From the NCBI RefSeq assembly GCF_963678635.1, contig NC_087064.1, positions 29,364,189 through 29,428,188 on the forward strand: a DNA stretch of 64,000 nt. The letters run 5' to 3'. Shown piece by piece: positions 1 to 10,430 of the stretch. Every line of letters begins with the position of its first letter. The stretch's first letter is position 1. Below the pieces are notes generated by a model. That model saw nothing but the letters and a program-made list of their open reading frames with translations. It made no database searches and was not told where the DNA came from. The DNA is from Symsagittifera roscoffensis (lineage: Eukaryota > Xenacoelomorpha > Acoela > Convolutidae). Made by a program: the position numbers and the translations under genes.

Positions 1-490
1 GGTCTGTGGAGCAGGATTAACATAAAAAAGTTGAGCGTAAAAAATAAAACGAAAAGAAAAAAAGATAAAATTTTGAGATTTTTTGTGAAAGTCACCCGCC
101 ACACGACAAATGAACTACAATGAGATAGTTTTCGCTCCTAGTAACCAATCAAACTTGACAAACAGCAAGCTTCCTATGGCAAGTTTATGGCGAGCTTCCT
201 TTAATTAATTTGGAACAATTTCTAAGAGGGATTAAATATCTGCTTACGCGTTAATAGCGCGAGAAATTCTGAGCGTTAATTGTCCCAAATGGTCTTAAAA
301 GCCGATCTTTAAACCCCAATAACTTAACAAAAAAGGATCACAGGTGAAATATTTTTTCGAATTTAAGCTCAAAATAATAAATTTTGACTAATATTTTTTA
401 AGAAAATTGTCAAAAATGGCTAGTTAAAATGTCTAAATTTGTCTGAAAAACCACCCCGAGCACAAATATTCTCGAATATCTCCTCATTTT
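1..490 (-). repeat. Dispersed non-autonomous repeat, family A, copy cut by window edge
   Basis: The reverse complement matches the copy near 31365-31920: the 'gagcag...taacat' segment near position 10, the block with GGGACAATTAACGCG-like sequence and a TAATAGCGCG stretch (about 240-300), and the 'cacctgtgat' block (about 335-350). No coding potential is seen. It is probably a MITE-like or other non-autonomous element; the class is not proven because neither end is inside the window. Confidence 0.6.
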
Positions 491-565
491 CTTTAGTTTT
501 CTCCATTGTTTAACGATGACACTCCTAATGGGTAAAATATTGCTCCATACACCTCACTCTCACCA

Positions 566-841
566 TGTGGTGGTAGTGAGTAGACCACCTAAGATAGAGG
601 ACGTTATACCTTATTATTATTAATGTTAGAGATCAATTGAATAACACTAATTAAAGACCTGTCAATCACGTTGATTGTTCTAACAACTTGATGGTGCTAA
701 AAACTGAGACTCACTCTTCGTTAACTATTGAGAGATTATAGTTATCTTCTATTCTTTGATCCATATTTACTTATTAAACTTTACTTTTAATTCAACTAAA
801 TTATTAGTCTAGTTTTCAGATAAGATTTAGGGATTATCACA
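566..841 (+). repeat. 5' LTR of element 1
   Basis: Direct repeat of 6673-6948 with TG...CA ends. The start contains a small inverted repeat (GTGGT then ACCAC, about 567-590). The last A of the LTR is also the A of the ATG that opens the first internal ORF. Confidence 0.93.
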
Positions 842-1272
842 TGGCGCAGCCAGCAGGTTCTTCTTCTGAAGATAGGACGGAACTGTTAGGTGTCCCTTCA
901 TTTTGGGGTAAACCGTCAGCCGAACCTCCCTATCCTTGGGAGGTGTGGATAGGCCAATTTTTCTTCGCCGTATCACTCAAAGAAAATTGTGACCCGAATA
1001 TCCTACTGACAGAACCGGCAGAAGTACACGACGACCCCCCACCAAGATCTGAACAGATTCCAAATTCAGAAACGGCAGAAGAAGCGGAAAGCAGAACCGC
1101 AAGAAATAAAGCGGCAATCAGGAAAACAAACGAAGCGAACGAAGAACGAAGAAAGAAGGGACCCAAAATAAGTCCAAATGTATACTATCACGAAGCAGAT
1201 GCAAGCATTAACTCGAGGTTATTCTTCGCATTGGGCAATGTTATTCTTCGACGGGGAAAACTAAGTGTCTAA
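841..1272 (+). pseudogene. Gag remnant of element 1 (N-terminal part only)
   Basis: 143-codon ORF whose ATG spans the LTR/primer-binding-site junction. Residues about 25-50 (motif PPYPWEVWIGQFF) look like the start of a Ty3/gypsy Gag. Residues 80-110 are rich in Glu, Arg and Lys. No capsid major homology region and no CCHC zinc knuckle is present, and protease follows within a few dozen bases, so most of Gag appears deleted. The Gag call rests on position and general character rather than a clear domain. Confidence 0.6.
842..856 (+). other. Primer binding site of element 1
   Basis: TGGCGCAGCC follows the LTR directly with no spacer. Its complement ends in GGCTGCGCCA, as expected of a tRNA 3' end; it resembles the acceptor end of tRNA-Ser, but the tRNA was not identified. 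Confidence 0.65.
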
Positions 1273-1778
1273 GAACAACGCTAAAAACAAGAGGCTCACT
1301 ATTTAGCGCCACCATTGACACTGGAAGCCCAGCATCATTTGTAAACAAACGTACAGCAGAAACTGTGTTACAGAAAGACCCCAACGCAAAGATCATATCA
1401 CTAAATAAGAAGCCGTTATCCACAACGTACGTAGATTACAACCATAAACCGATAAAACTATTCGGAATACTAGAAATCGACATTTACTCAAATGGATGGA
1501 AACTACAAGGAGCAAAATTTTTAATTTCCGAGAATAGAACCAGATGTTTATTAGGCTTAGACATCCAACCAGACCTGGGAATAGTAACAACTCAACTCAA
1601 ACCACCCAAAAATTCAATAAATGCAATTTCAGAAGAGCAAGAAAATGAATCAGCCGAATCGACCTTTTGGAGGAACAAATTCACTAAGAAATACAATGCT
1701 GTATTCCATAGACTGGGGCGCTCAAAGAACCACAAGGTATTCACGTCATTCAAATCACCATTGATCCCAATTCAGTAA
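1262..1778 (+). pseudogene. Retropepsin-type aspartic protease of element 1
   Basis: The frame shifted from the gag ORF contains ATIDTGSPASF (about 1302-1334): a D-T-G-S active site with flanking hydrophobic residues as in retropepsins. Further on, LLGLDIQPDLG (about 1548-1580) resembles the hydrophobic-hydrophobic-Gly motif near the protease C-terminus. It would cleave the Gag-Pol polyprotein. The frame ends at a stop at 1776-1778, just before the RT, where the frame breaks again. Confidence 0.8.
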
Positions 1779-3736
1779 AAGGGCAGAAGAGTGCCAATTC
1801 ATATTCAAACCAAAGTGGGAGCGGAAATTAAGAAACTCATAAAAGAAGGCCACTTAAAAAACTTGATAAATGCACAAGTGATCATTTCGTAGCTCCAGTA
1901 GTCATAACGGGCGGCACAAGGCACAGTGAAATTAGCAATGGACGCAAAACCAATGAACTCACAGATCTACAAAAATAAATTTCAGATGCCAAATCTATTA
2001 GAACTACTCGACTCAGCAGCCCAAATAATTACAGCCAAGACAGAGGGCACGGTCTGGTTTACGTCTTTTGATCTAAAGTACGCATTCAGCCAACTCCCGT
2101 TAGACGAATCAGTGAGCAAACACTGTAACTTCAGCATCGTATGCGGGTAATTCACCTGAACGTACAGATTCAAAACCGGATTTTATGGACTAACAGACAT
2201 GCCAAAGGAATTCCAGAAGGCAATGGACAACACAATCCACGGAATTCAAGGAGTCTTCTGTTTCTTAGATGACATACTAAAAGTATCAAAAGGTTCAGTC
2301 ACGGAACACAATGAAACAGTTGACAAAGTTCTGTCAAGGTTAGACAAAGAAGGGTTTGCGCTAAAACTCAGCAAATGTGAATTTTTCAAAAACCAAATTA
2401 ATCTGGCTGGGATTCGAGATAGATGAGACAGGAGTGAGACCAAAACACTCGAAGATAGAAGCAGTAATGGCATTACATCCGCCAAAATCTCCGAAACAAC
2501 TCAGATCATTCATGGGCATATTAAATCACATGTCCAGATTCATACCCAACCTCCAAAAACACACCGAACCATTACGCCCATCATTGAAGGCGGATAAAAA
2601 AAAATTCATTTGGAGTGAAGAAGCAAACAAACTGTCAAAAAACCCTTGAAATAATCGCCAACATAACAAAAATGCACCATTACGATGCCACCAAACAATG
2701 CAGGATTAAATGTGACGCCAGTCACAAAGGATTGGGGGCTGCATTAGAGCAAGAATTGGAACCGGACAAATGGGTATCAGTCGCATTCACTTCAATATTT
2801 TTGAATGCAGCTGAACAAAAGTACAGCACTAACGAGCTCGAACTACTCGCGGTGGTATGGTCATGTGAATTCTTTAGAAATTATTTATTGTGAAACCAAT
2901 TCCAAATATTAACCGATCAAAAAGCCATAGTCACAGCATTAACAGAAAATTGGGGCAACAAAACACACCAATCCAGACTGACCAGATGGGAAGACAGAAT
3001 GCTACCATTCGAATTTACAATTTCTCACATCGCAGGAGCTAAAATAGGAATGGCAGATTACTTATCAAGAAGTCCTAAATTTGAGGCACCACCTACATCA
3101 AAATACGACGAACAGTTTGTAGTTAAAGCCACCGAAAACTTCGATGAGGCATGTAGGGTGATTAACACTCTAGCACTAACCAAAGAAATTGGACAAATCC
3201 AATTAGTCAAGGCCCATCTAGAGGAAAACAGGATAAATTCAAAGAGATTTACACTAATTGGGAAGGAGAACGGAGGAAAACACCCAATTTCCGAAGCACC
3301 ACAAGGGGGCGTCGATATCTCGTACAAAGGGTTTATCCAATCAGATCTTCGATGCAGAACCGCAAAAAGCAATAAAACATCCGATACGGAAGGAACAAGT
3401 ATCAACCAATCAGGATCAGATATGCAAATGTTCACACATCCGCAAGAGGGCGCATCGTCATGCGGAACTGACACTAACCAATCAGATCAATGTATGCAAA
3501 TTCACATCCCTCAAGTACAGATCGGAAATTTATGCGGCAAAAACAACAACCAATCAAAACAAGATATGCTAATGCACAACTTACCACGAGAGGGCGGAAA
3601 GTCATGCGGAGAAAATTTTAACCAATCAGGTTCGTCAAATTTTAATTTATTCACAACTTCGCCATATCTAACCAGCTCACCACGAGAGGGCGTCGTAACA
3701 AAATCCAACCAATCAGAGGCAATGGAGTTATATTAA
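1779..3736 (+). pseudogene. Reverse transcriptase and RNase H of element 1, broken
   Basis: RT blocks are read across several frames: a dGxxN-like start (about 1926-1980), FDLKYAFSQLPL (about 2069-2105), a break with stops at about 2149-2160, then FLDD at 2262-2273, the catalytic Y/F-x-D-D equivalent. A frameshift near 2400 leads to WLGFEID, then RNase H with CDASHKGLGA (about 2711-2740) and ELELLAVVW (about 2833-2860); a TGA interrupts at about 2891. RNase H ends in HIAGAKIGMADYLSR (about 3027-3071), the usual end of the Ty3/gypsy RNase H domain. The remainder to 3736 is a repeat-containing linker before integrase. Several stops fit TGG-to-TGA changes. Confidence 0.9.
3299..3735 (+). repeat. 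72-bp repeats in the RNase H-integrase linker
   Basis: CCAATCA occurs at 3337, 3406, 3478, 3550, 3622 and 3709 (spacings 69, 72, 72, 72, 87). Between them lie four copies of a C-rich/G-rich core close to CCACGAGAGGGCG at 3299, 3440, 3584 and 3680, with a decayed fifth near 3512. The period equals 24 codons, giving protein repeats of the type C-G-x-x-x-N-Q-S. The DNA motif may matter as much as the peptide. Confidence 0.8.
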
Positions 3737-4150
3737 GCCAAAAATATACAAAAATCATTGTCTCCGACCTTAAACTTAAACTCCACCAGCTCAACTAAAA
3801 TCATAATCAATTCAACAAAACAAAATTTTCAGAGGAAAATGATTAAATTCATTCTGCCATCCATAAAACAGATGGAAAACCCGATTGAGGAAAGAAACGG
3901 AGCAGAAACAAGACAGACAGTGGAGATGATAACCGAGAGCAGGAAAAGGAAAAGGATCAATATCGCAAACAAAAACAAGATGAACTACGCTCGAATGCTG
4001 GCAAACTTCGGAACGAATAGAATGAAAAGGACAGTGAGGGTCAACATGATAGCAGATAAAGTTGGAAAGAAGAAAGAACAAGAAGCCCCAGTGAACACAC
4101 ACAGAAAGCTTTCACCACAGGCCTCCATAACATACTTGATGCGGATCTAT
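3737..4150 (+). pseudogene. Charged linker between RNase H and integrase of element 1
   Basis: The frame 3758-4168 is very rich in Lys, Arg, Glu and Asn and shows no recognisable domain. In the frame of the integrase ORF the segment ahead of 4150 continues into LGELTIEDSQLGQLRKH. It is treated as a disordered pol linker with a frameshift. Confidence 0.5.
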
Positions 4151-5560
4151 TGGGGGAACTCACGATAGAAGACAGCCAGTTAGGCCAACTAAGGAAACAC
4201 ATCCTAGCGAAGGATAGAGAAGGATTCTTGAGATTGGGCAGCTACATGGCAAACCTTTGCGACGACGCCTCAGTAATCAACGACTGCATCATTATTGACA
4301 ATAGAGTGGCAATCCCAACATGTCTGAAGAAAGCAGTAATGGCTCGATTGCACAGAACACACCAAGGGCAGGAGGCAATGGTGGACGCGGCACAATATCT
4401 GTGGTTGCCGAAAATGCATAGGGAGATCATTGATTTATGCCAATCCTGCAGATCATGTTCAGCGTATGGTAAGAACCTTAAAACGTCTAAAACATTCAAA
4501 TCGGCAGAATTTTTACCAGAATTATCAGAGGTGAACGAGGAATTACAAATAGACCTTGCTGGCCCAATGTTCGATTCTAAGGGAAAGAAACTATTTATAA
4601 TAGTCGCTATTGACCGGTTTTCAAAATACCCATCTGCCATGATCACCAGGAAGTCAGGGAGCGAAAAAATACTCAAACTCTTAAAAAACTACATACACCA
4701 ACATAGCATACCAAAGAATTTAAGGACAGATCAGTATTCGGGATTCAAAAATGCGAAACTAGCAGAATTTTGTAAATCGAAGGGAATAAATCAAATCTTT
4801 TGTCCAGTAGGAGACCACCGGGGGGTGTGGATTAGTAGAAAGATGTATTCAAACCATAAAAAAACTAGGCACAATGCAATTCGACCCAAATTTTGAGGAC
4901 ATACAAACAGCAGTCAAGTCAATTTTGGAAGATATTCGAATATCACGTCACGACATCCTTAAGAAGTCACCTTTCGAACTTCATTTCGGACGGAAACCGA
5001 ATACGGAATGGTCTAATTTCAGGGATGAATTAAAATGTTCGTTAAATCTAGATCAACAAAGACTGGAGAGATCCCTACTGAAGCCGGAAGAAATGCGAGA
5101 ATCGGCGAACTCAAGGACTAGATTGAAGGTGGTGAAGAAAGGGATGGCAAGCAGAGACATGTTACCAAAACTGAAGAGCAATGAAGAAGAGCCAGAAAGT
5201 ATCAGGGCATTGGAAAATCTGGCAAAGGTAGCATCGGACTGTAAATTGCACAGGAAACATCTTTCACACAAGGAGGGATCCGAGGCATTGAAAAAACTGA
5301 CTGAAAGAAACCCATTATTAGCAGCAAGCCTCAGAAGTGACTTGAATCAAGGAATTCTAAGATTTAGAGGAGAACAGGAGGTGCCAGAGCACAGGACAAG
5401 AACAAGTAACCTAGAATTCGATCTTATTCACTATCCGGAGAAAGTAGTGGTATACCGGAAAATATTAGACAGGAAATCGGGACGTCCTTTATTCAAGCGG
5501 TTTATGGGAAAATTGTTAAAGTCACTAATAATACTTACATTGCCGAAAATGGGAAAATAA
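4150..5560 (+). pseudogene. Integrase of element 1 (one frameshift in the catalytic core)
   Basis: ORF 4150-4896 holds a zinc-binding HHCC module (H68, H71, C97, C100 in CQSC) and the catalytic core: D135 in QIDLAGP and D194 in LRTDQYSGF. The catalytic Glu lies at 4838-4840 but in the next frame, after a six-G run (4820-4825) where the frame breaks. The second frame runs to 5560 with SPFELHFGRKP and a chromoviral GPY/F-like segment near the end (KRFMGKLLKSL). It inserts the element cDNA into host DNA. All three acidic residues are encoded but not in one frame, so it is inactive as read, or a sequencing indel exists in the G run. Confidence 0.9.
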
Positions 5561-6578
5561 TTAGGAAAAACCACATATCATTTAAACCGAAATTCAAGTC
5601 AGCATATTGTTCAGCTTTAGGTGAAAAGACACCAGCCGCAAGCACGCCGAGGAAACCATTGCATCAGTGCAGCTCAAGTGGATCAAACAGACCGGTTCAT
5701 ATCCTGCCGAGACCAGATGTTTCACCAGTTTCAACGTCAACAGAAAATTCAGACACAGAAAATATGACACTTGACAGGCCATTCGAGAGACTGGACAGAC
5801 TACGAGCGAAGACGATGAAACTATATTCCACATTGACGAAGACAGCGAAAAAGAATCAGCCAACTTTAGCATCTAGATATGTAACATCGCCAAACGTACT
5901 TAAAGAAGTACCAAGTGGAGGAGTAATCGACCTAACCATGTCATCAAGCAGCTCTCCAGAACACGAGGTGCAAGTAGTACCACCAGTAGAAAATAAATTA
6001 GAGGCACAGTCGACAGAAGAATGTCCAATCTACATAATACCAATGGAAACAAAAGAAACGCAAATTGAGAATCAGATGGAAGAAAGCACAAACTGTCCAA
6101 TTCCCTCAGTACCGACAACAGAGAAGGAGAAGACGCAAGGCAATATGGAGGGAACTCAGTGTACGACGGCAACAGAGAAGTCAAATACTTCACAGAACAA
6201 GGAAGGAAAAACGGACGGGGAGATGGGAACAACATCAGAAACAACGGGAAAAAAATCGGAGGAAAATAAATCAGCAGATAGAAGGAAACCAGAGAAAAAA
6301 GGGAGAAAAAAAACGGCGAAGGCGATAACGATTCACAAGTGTCGAACAAATCAAGGTCGTCGGGCAGAAGCAAGCGGCAGACACAATTCTTTGGAAGCCC
6401 ACTAAAACATTCGGTCAAAAACGTAGAAGAGAAACAAGGGTTACAAACTATTCCAATTTCGCCAGGGGAAATTCCGTTATCATCAGAAGATACACCGTCA
6501 CCATCACTGAGAAGGAAATTAAGGAGACCAACATTCTCGACTAGCAAGTTGGAACAAGTACAAGGAAAGAAAACTTAA
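5561..6578 (+). pseudogene. C-terminal tail of element 1 Pol with SUMO-interaction-like motif
   Basis: ORF 5659-6405, then a frame break, then 6339-6578. Low-complexity, hydrophilic, rich in Ser, Thr, Glu and Lys. The motif GGVIDLTMSSSSSPEHEV (about 5920-5973) has the form of a SUMO-interaction motif: hydrophobic V-I-D-L followed by T and a Ser/acidic tract. A basic stretch (KKGRKKTAKA, about 6296-6325) could be a nuclear localisation signal. The tail is conserved in a second copy (62684-63307), including a matching IMDLTMSSSSS. Function unknown; it could also be a separate third ORF product. Confidence 0.65.
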
Positions 6579-6659
6579 TGATTTAAAACTTTAAAACTCA
6601 TTGAATGAAATTTGTTTATTGTGATCTTGTAAGAGAATTTCAAACGTTGTTGAAATTTT

Positions 6660-6672
6660 CTAGTGAGGGAAA
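6660..6672 (+). other. Polypurine tract of element 1
   Basis: AGTGAGGGAAA ends directly at the 3' LTR start TGTGG. It would prime plus-strand DNA synthesis. The second family copy has a longer purine tract (GAGAGGGGGAAA on the - strand) at the same place. Confidence 0.75.
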
Positions 6673-6948
6673 TGTGGTGGTAGTGAGTAGACCACCTAAG
6701 ATAGAGGACGTTATACTTTATTATTATTAATGTTAGAGATCAATTGAATAACACTAATTAAAGACCTGTCAATCACGTTGATTGTTCTAACAACTTGATG
6801 GTGCTAAAAACTGAGACTCACTCTTCGTTAACTATTGAGAGATTATAGTTATCTTCTATTCTTTGATCCATATTTACTTATTAAACTTTACTATTAATTC
6901 AACTATATTATTAGTCTAGTTTTCAGATAAGATTTAGGGATTATCACA
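6673..6948 (+). repeat. 3' LTR of element 1
   Basis: 276 bp; differs from the 5' LTR at three substitutions only. Followed by the target duplication CACCA at 6949-6953. Confidence 0.93.
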
Positions 6949-6953
6949 CACCA

Positions 6954-8400
6954 AAAAAACCAGGAAATTGGAAAATGCTTGTAATACAATTCGAAAGCAT
7001 TGAAAAAAATTCTGATTTTGGCTTATTTCATATAATTTCAGATCGATGGAACTATGAAACTGTATGGAATTTTATGTGAAGAAAAATTTTGCCAATCCGG
7101 CTAGTCACAAATAGAATTTTACATAATAGTTTTCAGATATGATTTAGCGATTATGATTTTTTCTTAACTTTAATAATTCAATTATCATTTATCAACTCCC
7201 CCAAAAACAATTTAATTAGAGAACTGAGTAATATGATCTGCATTTGAGCGTAATTGTGAAGCCAGATGTAAAAAAAATTCAATTACGAACAATTTTTGAT
7301 TTTTTTTCCGCAAAACTGGCTCGTATTTGCCCTATTTTTCATCAAACAGAGCAGTAATTGGCTTTTGTGCTCTATCTAGCCTTTTTACTTTGAAGATGAT
7401 GGGGTTGCTCACATGGTTAATTCAGGCAGGGAGCAAGTTGTGCACACGCGCCTTGACATCAAAAAGTGAAATCAACTATTAGTTATTTGCAACTGATAAG
7501 CCTCTCGTAAGTTTCACAAACTGTTTTCCAAATTCATGATTATTTTTTGCTGCTTGCTTTTTCTCCAAAGGCTTTGACTTTCTCGGCTGTTTTGGTCGAC
7601 ATCTTGCAAAAGTTTATTTTTTCGACCCCGCTTAAATGTTTTTTAACTTGTTGAGGCTTAGGCTGAGTCAGATAAACCCTGGTCGGCTCATTTATTGACC
7701 CTTTAAAATTTTGTATCAATTCCTGTTCCGTTCTGTCGGAACTTTTGGTCAACCTACATAAAAGTGGTCGAAAATGGACATCCGGTCAATCCATGCGGTT
7801 GACACATAAGCCGATCACCTAGTCCCGGTAACTCGAGTTATCTAATCCAAAAAACTGTTGCCCGCAGTATTGTTTCATGGGAAATAAACCATTTTGTTGG
7901 ATCAAATTGCCAAAAACTTGGTTTTCATAAATCGATTTTCTTATAACTGGTTTTCATTACCCATGTAGCCGAGAGAATGGATTTTCAGGGGACTTTAATT
8001 GTAGAAATATCGGGGAACGTCTCTTTTAAATGCGCTTTCATTCTCTTTAACGGCCAGAGTGATTCTCTCTTCTATACCGTGTAAATGCGAGGAAACTAAG
8101 ACACGATATTATCAACAATCCCGAAAAAGTTATACTGCTGGTCAGACTAAATCTACCAATCAAAGGATTACGAAACTTCCCCCTTTGTTTATGCTCTTTT
8201 AATTTCGGCTTTCCTCTTGCGTTTCCAGCTAGTTCAGCAAATCTCGGGCACAATAAGTAAATTCTCAGTCTCAAAAGAAGTAAAAGCTGCCCTTAATGCG
8301 CTAACTAGTTTTAAACTACTTCATAAGGAAGCCCGCGTTTCGCTCCGTTCAATCGCATCGTGAACTCGCTCATCATTTTTCACATGAAGCAACTCCAAAC
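6954..8400. other. No gene recognised
   Basis: Nothing with a convincing coding pattern. The longest reading frame is a Lys-rich 70-codon ORF on the - strand (7540-7752) whose product I do not recognise. No splice-supported exon chain was seen. Confidence 0.5.
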
Positions 8401-8419
8401 TCACCAACTCCAACAGCGC

Positions 8420-8521
8420 AACTCGCTCAAACAACTAATTCAACTCGGTACTAAACTCGATTTCAAGCGAAACTCGCTTACACAACTTATTCAACCCGGT
8501 ACTAAACTCGGGTTCAAATGA
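8420..8521. repeat. Two-copy 51-bp direct repeat
   Basis: AACTCGCTCA...CAACT.ATTCAAC.CGGTACTAAACTCG repeats at an offset of 51 bp (8420 and 8471), about 85-90% alike, in a tract rich in 'aactcg' and 'ctcgct' words (8330-8660). No coding meaning recognised. Confidence 0.6.
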
Positions 8522-10430
8522 GATAAGCTAATTAACTAACAATTGTGAGACGCCTCGCTTCAAGCAATAGAGTTCTCCACAAACCAACTGTTTTTCTCTT
8601 CTTGCTCAATCGTTCTCTCTCTAAGTAAGAACCAACTAACCGTGCGCTCTCTTAGCGTAATTGCTCTAACTCTCGAAGGCTCTCAGGTACCCTCCAGTTC
8701 CTTATCCTTAAACACGTTTAGTTTTACTTAAGTCACGCCATTCCCTATTAGTCCTGGCATCCCCTCAAATCACTCATTTGCACATACTTTTTGACTACGT
8801 CCCTCCCTCTGTCAACACTGCCGCGTGCCAAGTTCGTTTTTTTTATCAATCTTTTCACGCTTATCAGATAACCGGTATGCAGTAGGTGTCTTAATTCGAC
8901 CCAGTAAAAATGTCATACGATCCGAATAACTAAATATCTGAAATCCTCAACCCTAGAGATCGACTCAATCTCTCAAGGATGCTATATTTTTTCAGTGATT
9001 TTCCCAAGGTGTTTTTATTATCCCGCTAACGTTCCGACCTCCCCAGGGTATGGGGAGACTTTTTCGTCGAAAGCCTATTCATTCCACGCATCCAAAATTT
9101 TTAAGTGTACGCTATTCAAGTCCCGACCTTCTGGCAACCAGGGGAATGTAGTTCGTCTACAAGGGGTCAAATTAGGCCAAAAAATCTTTTCAGAGGAGCT
9201 AAGTAAAATTCTCGTCTATTCATACAATTTAGTAGATTTAGTTCTCATGTCGTGATCCTAATACTGCCAATTTTTTCTGGGACTCCTTTTCTTTAAAGTA
9301 ATTGAATTGTTTTTAATACATCATTCGCTAAGCTGAAACCAATTTTTACCAATTCCCCCTGAATTTCCGGTGTTTATCCCGTTTTTTTGTGCAATTTTGG
9401 GGTCATACGCTCAAAGGTGTACTTAAGGTCACCCAGCGGTCACCCGCGGCCAATCTTCTGTGTATAGGGTCAGAACCCTATAGGAATCCTAGCAAACAAG
9501 TGCAATCCATATCGCATCAATATTTTCCAAACTATCGAAATTCTAAGGTCCCTTATCACTTTCTCCAGGAAAAAGCTATTAACACCAGAATGAATCGCCG
9601 GAGAAATTTTACGGTTGTTTTAGCGGTGGTGGCTAGTATCTATTGGCGCTATAAAGTCAATATGCCCTCGCTCTTTGTTTGCGGAAATTGCCTATTTTTG
9701 GTTTGAGGGGTATGTTTTTGTGCCAATAGCTTCATATTCAACCAATGGAAATTGTTCGATTTATAACACAACATGTAACTGGTCACTATCTATCATCCCC
9801 CATGTTTCCGCTCCCTGCTTTTAATGGGGGCCCGAGAAACGACTTCCGGAGTTTAGGGATCAGTTTGATTTTCAGGGCATAAAACCAGAAAAAAGGGGTC
9901 CTGGAGGTCTGGGGGTCTAAACTTGAGCTTCCCTCAACTAGACCTACATCATACTAACACTTGAGCCCAATTGTACCGCTGGTTGCCGAGTTCTGTTGGG
10001 CCAATTACTTTTCCCGGGAGCTTTATCTTTTCTGTCATGGGTCCTCCACTTGCCTTCCAATTATCCAGGTAAAACGATATCATTTGAGTAATAGGATGCA
10101 GTATGTAGTCACTAAATTTGCAAAATCTAGCTTGGGAAAATTCGCTTCGGTAATTCTAAAAGATTTATTCTTCATCCACTGCTTTTATAATTTCATTAAT
10201 GGAAAAAAATTGAACCAGAAAACAGAAAATCTATACTATACGGAGATGATTCAGTAATCAGGACATGTACACAGATGAAAACAGTAGAATGATCAAAACA
10301 AAAAAAGAATACATTAAAGGCTTCATAAACACACACTCAACTTTTAGCTAGACCAACCGGGAAACATTAAATCCCCAAATAGTTTACCTAAATTATCAAA
10401 GAATTGAGCGGAAGAAGTTTTTTTAATGTT
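8522..10430. other. No gene recognised
   Basis: Mixed-composition intergenic DNA. The short ORFs at 8995-9255, 9389-9706 and 9961-10257 have no recognisable domain, no signal peptide and no good splice context. Confidence 0.5.

Larger units (their letters stand above)
566..6948 (+). mobile_element. Ty3/gypsy LTR retrotransposon (element 1), full length but coding-defective
   Basis: Two 276-bp LTRs (566-841 and 6673-6948) begin TGTGG and end TCACA and differ at 3 positions (about 1%). The insertion is flanked by the 5-bp target duplication CACCA (561-565 and 6949-6953). Domain order is gag fragment, protease, RT, RNase H, integrase, as in Ty3/gypsy. There is no room for an env gene between the tail ORF (end 6578) and the 3' LTR. 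The coding region is broken by many frameshifts and stops, so it cannot make its own proteins. A second, diverged family member lies on the opposite strand at 62273-64000. Confidence 0.93.

Noticed and set aside
2140-2900. TGG-to-TGA/TAA stops in element 1 as evidence of G-to-A hypermutation or RIP-like silencing
   Set aside because: Only about three events, no dinucleotide context could be assessed, and frameshifts are at least as common.
3058-3474. 138-codon - strand ORF opposite the element 1 linker
   Set aside because: Shadow frame created by the opposite-strand coding and repeat structure.
5900-6547. 215-codon - strand ORF rich in Leu, Ser and Phe opposite the Pol tail
   Set aside because: Antisense of Lys/Glu/Ser-rich codons gives such sequence automatically; no independent support.
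7540-7752. 70-codon Lys-rich - strand ORF as a gene
   Set aside because: No homologous domain recognised, no splice or promoter support, and its length is not unusual by chance in 64 kb.
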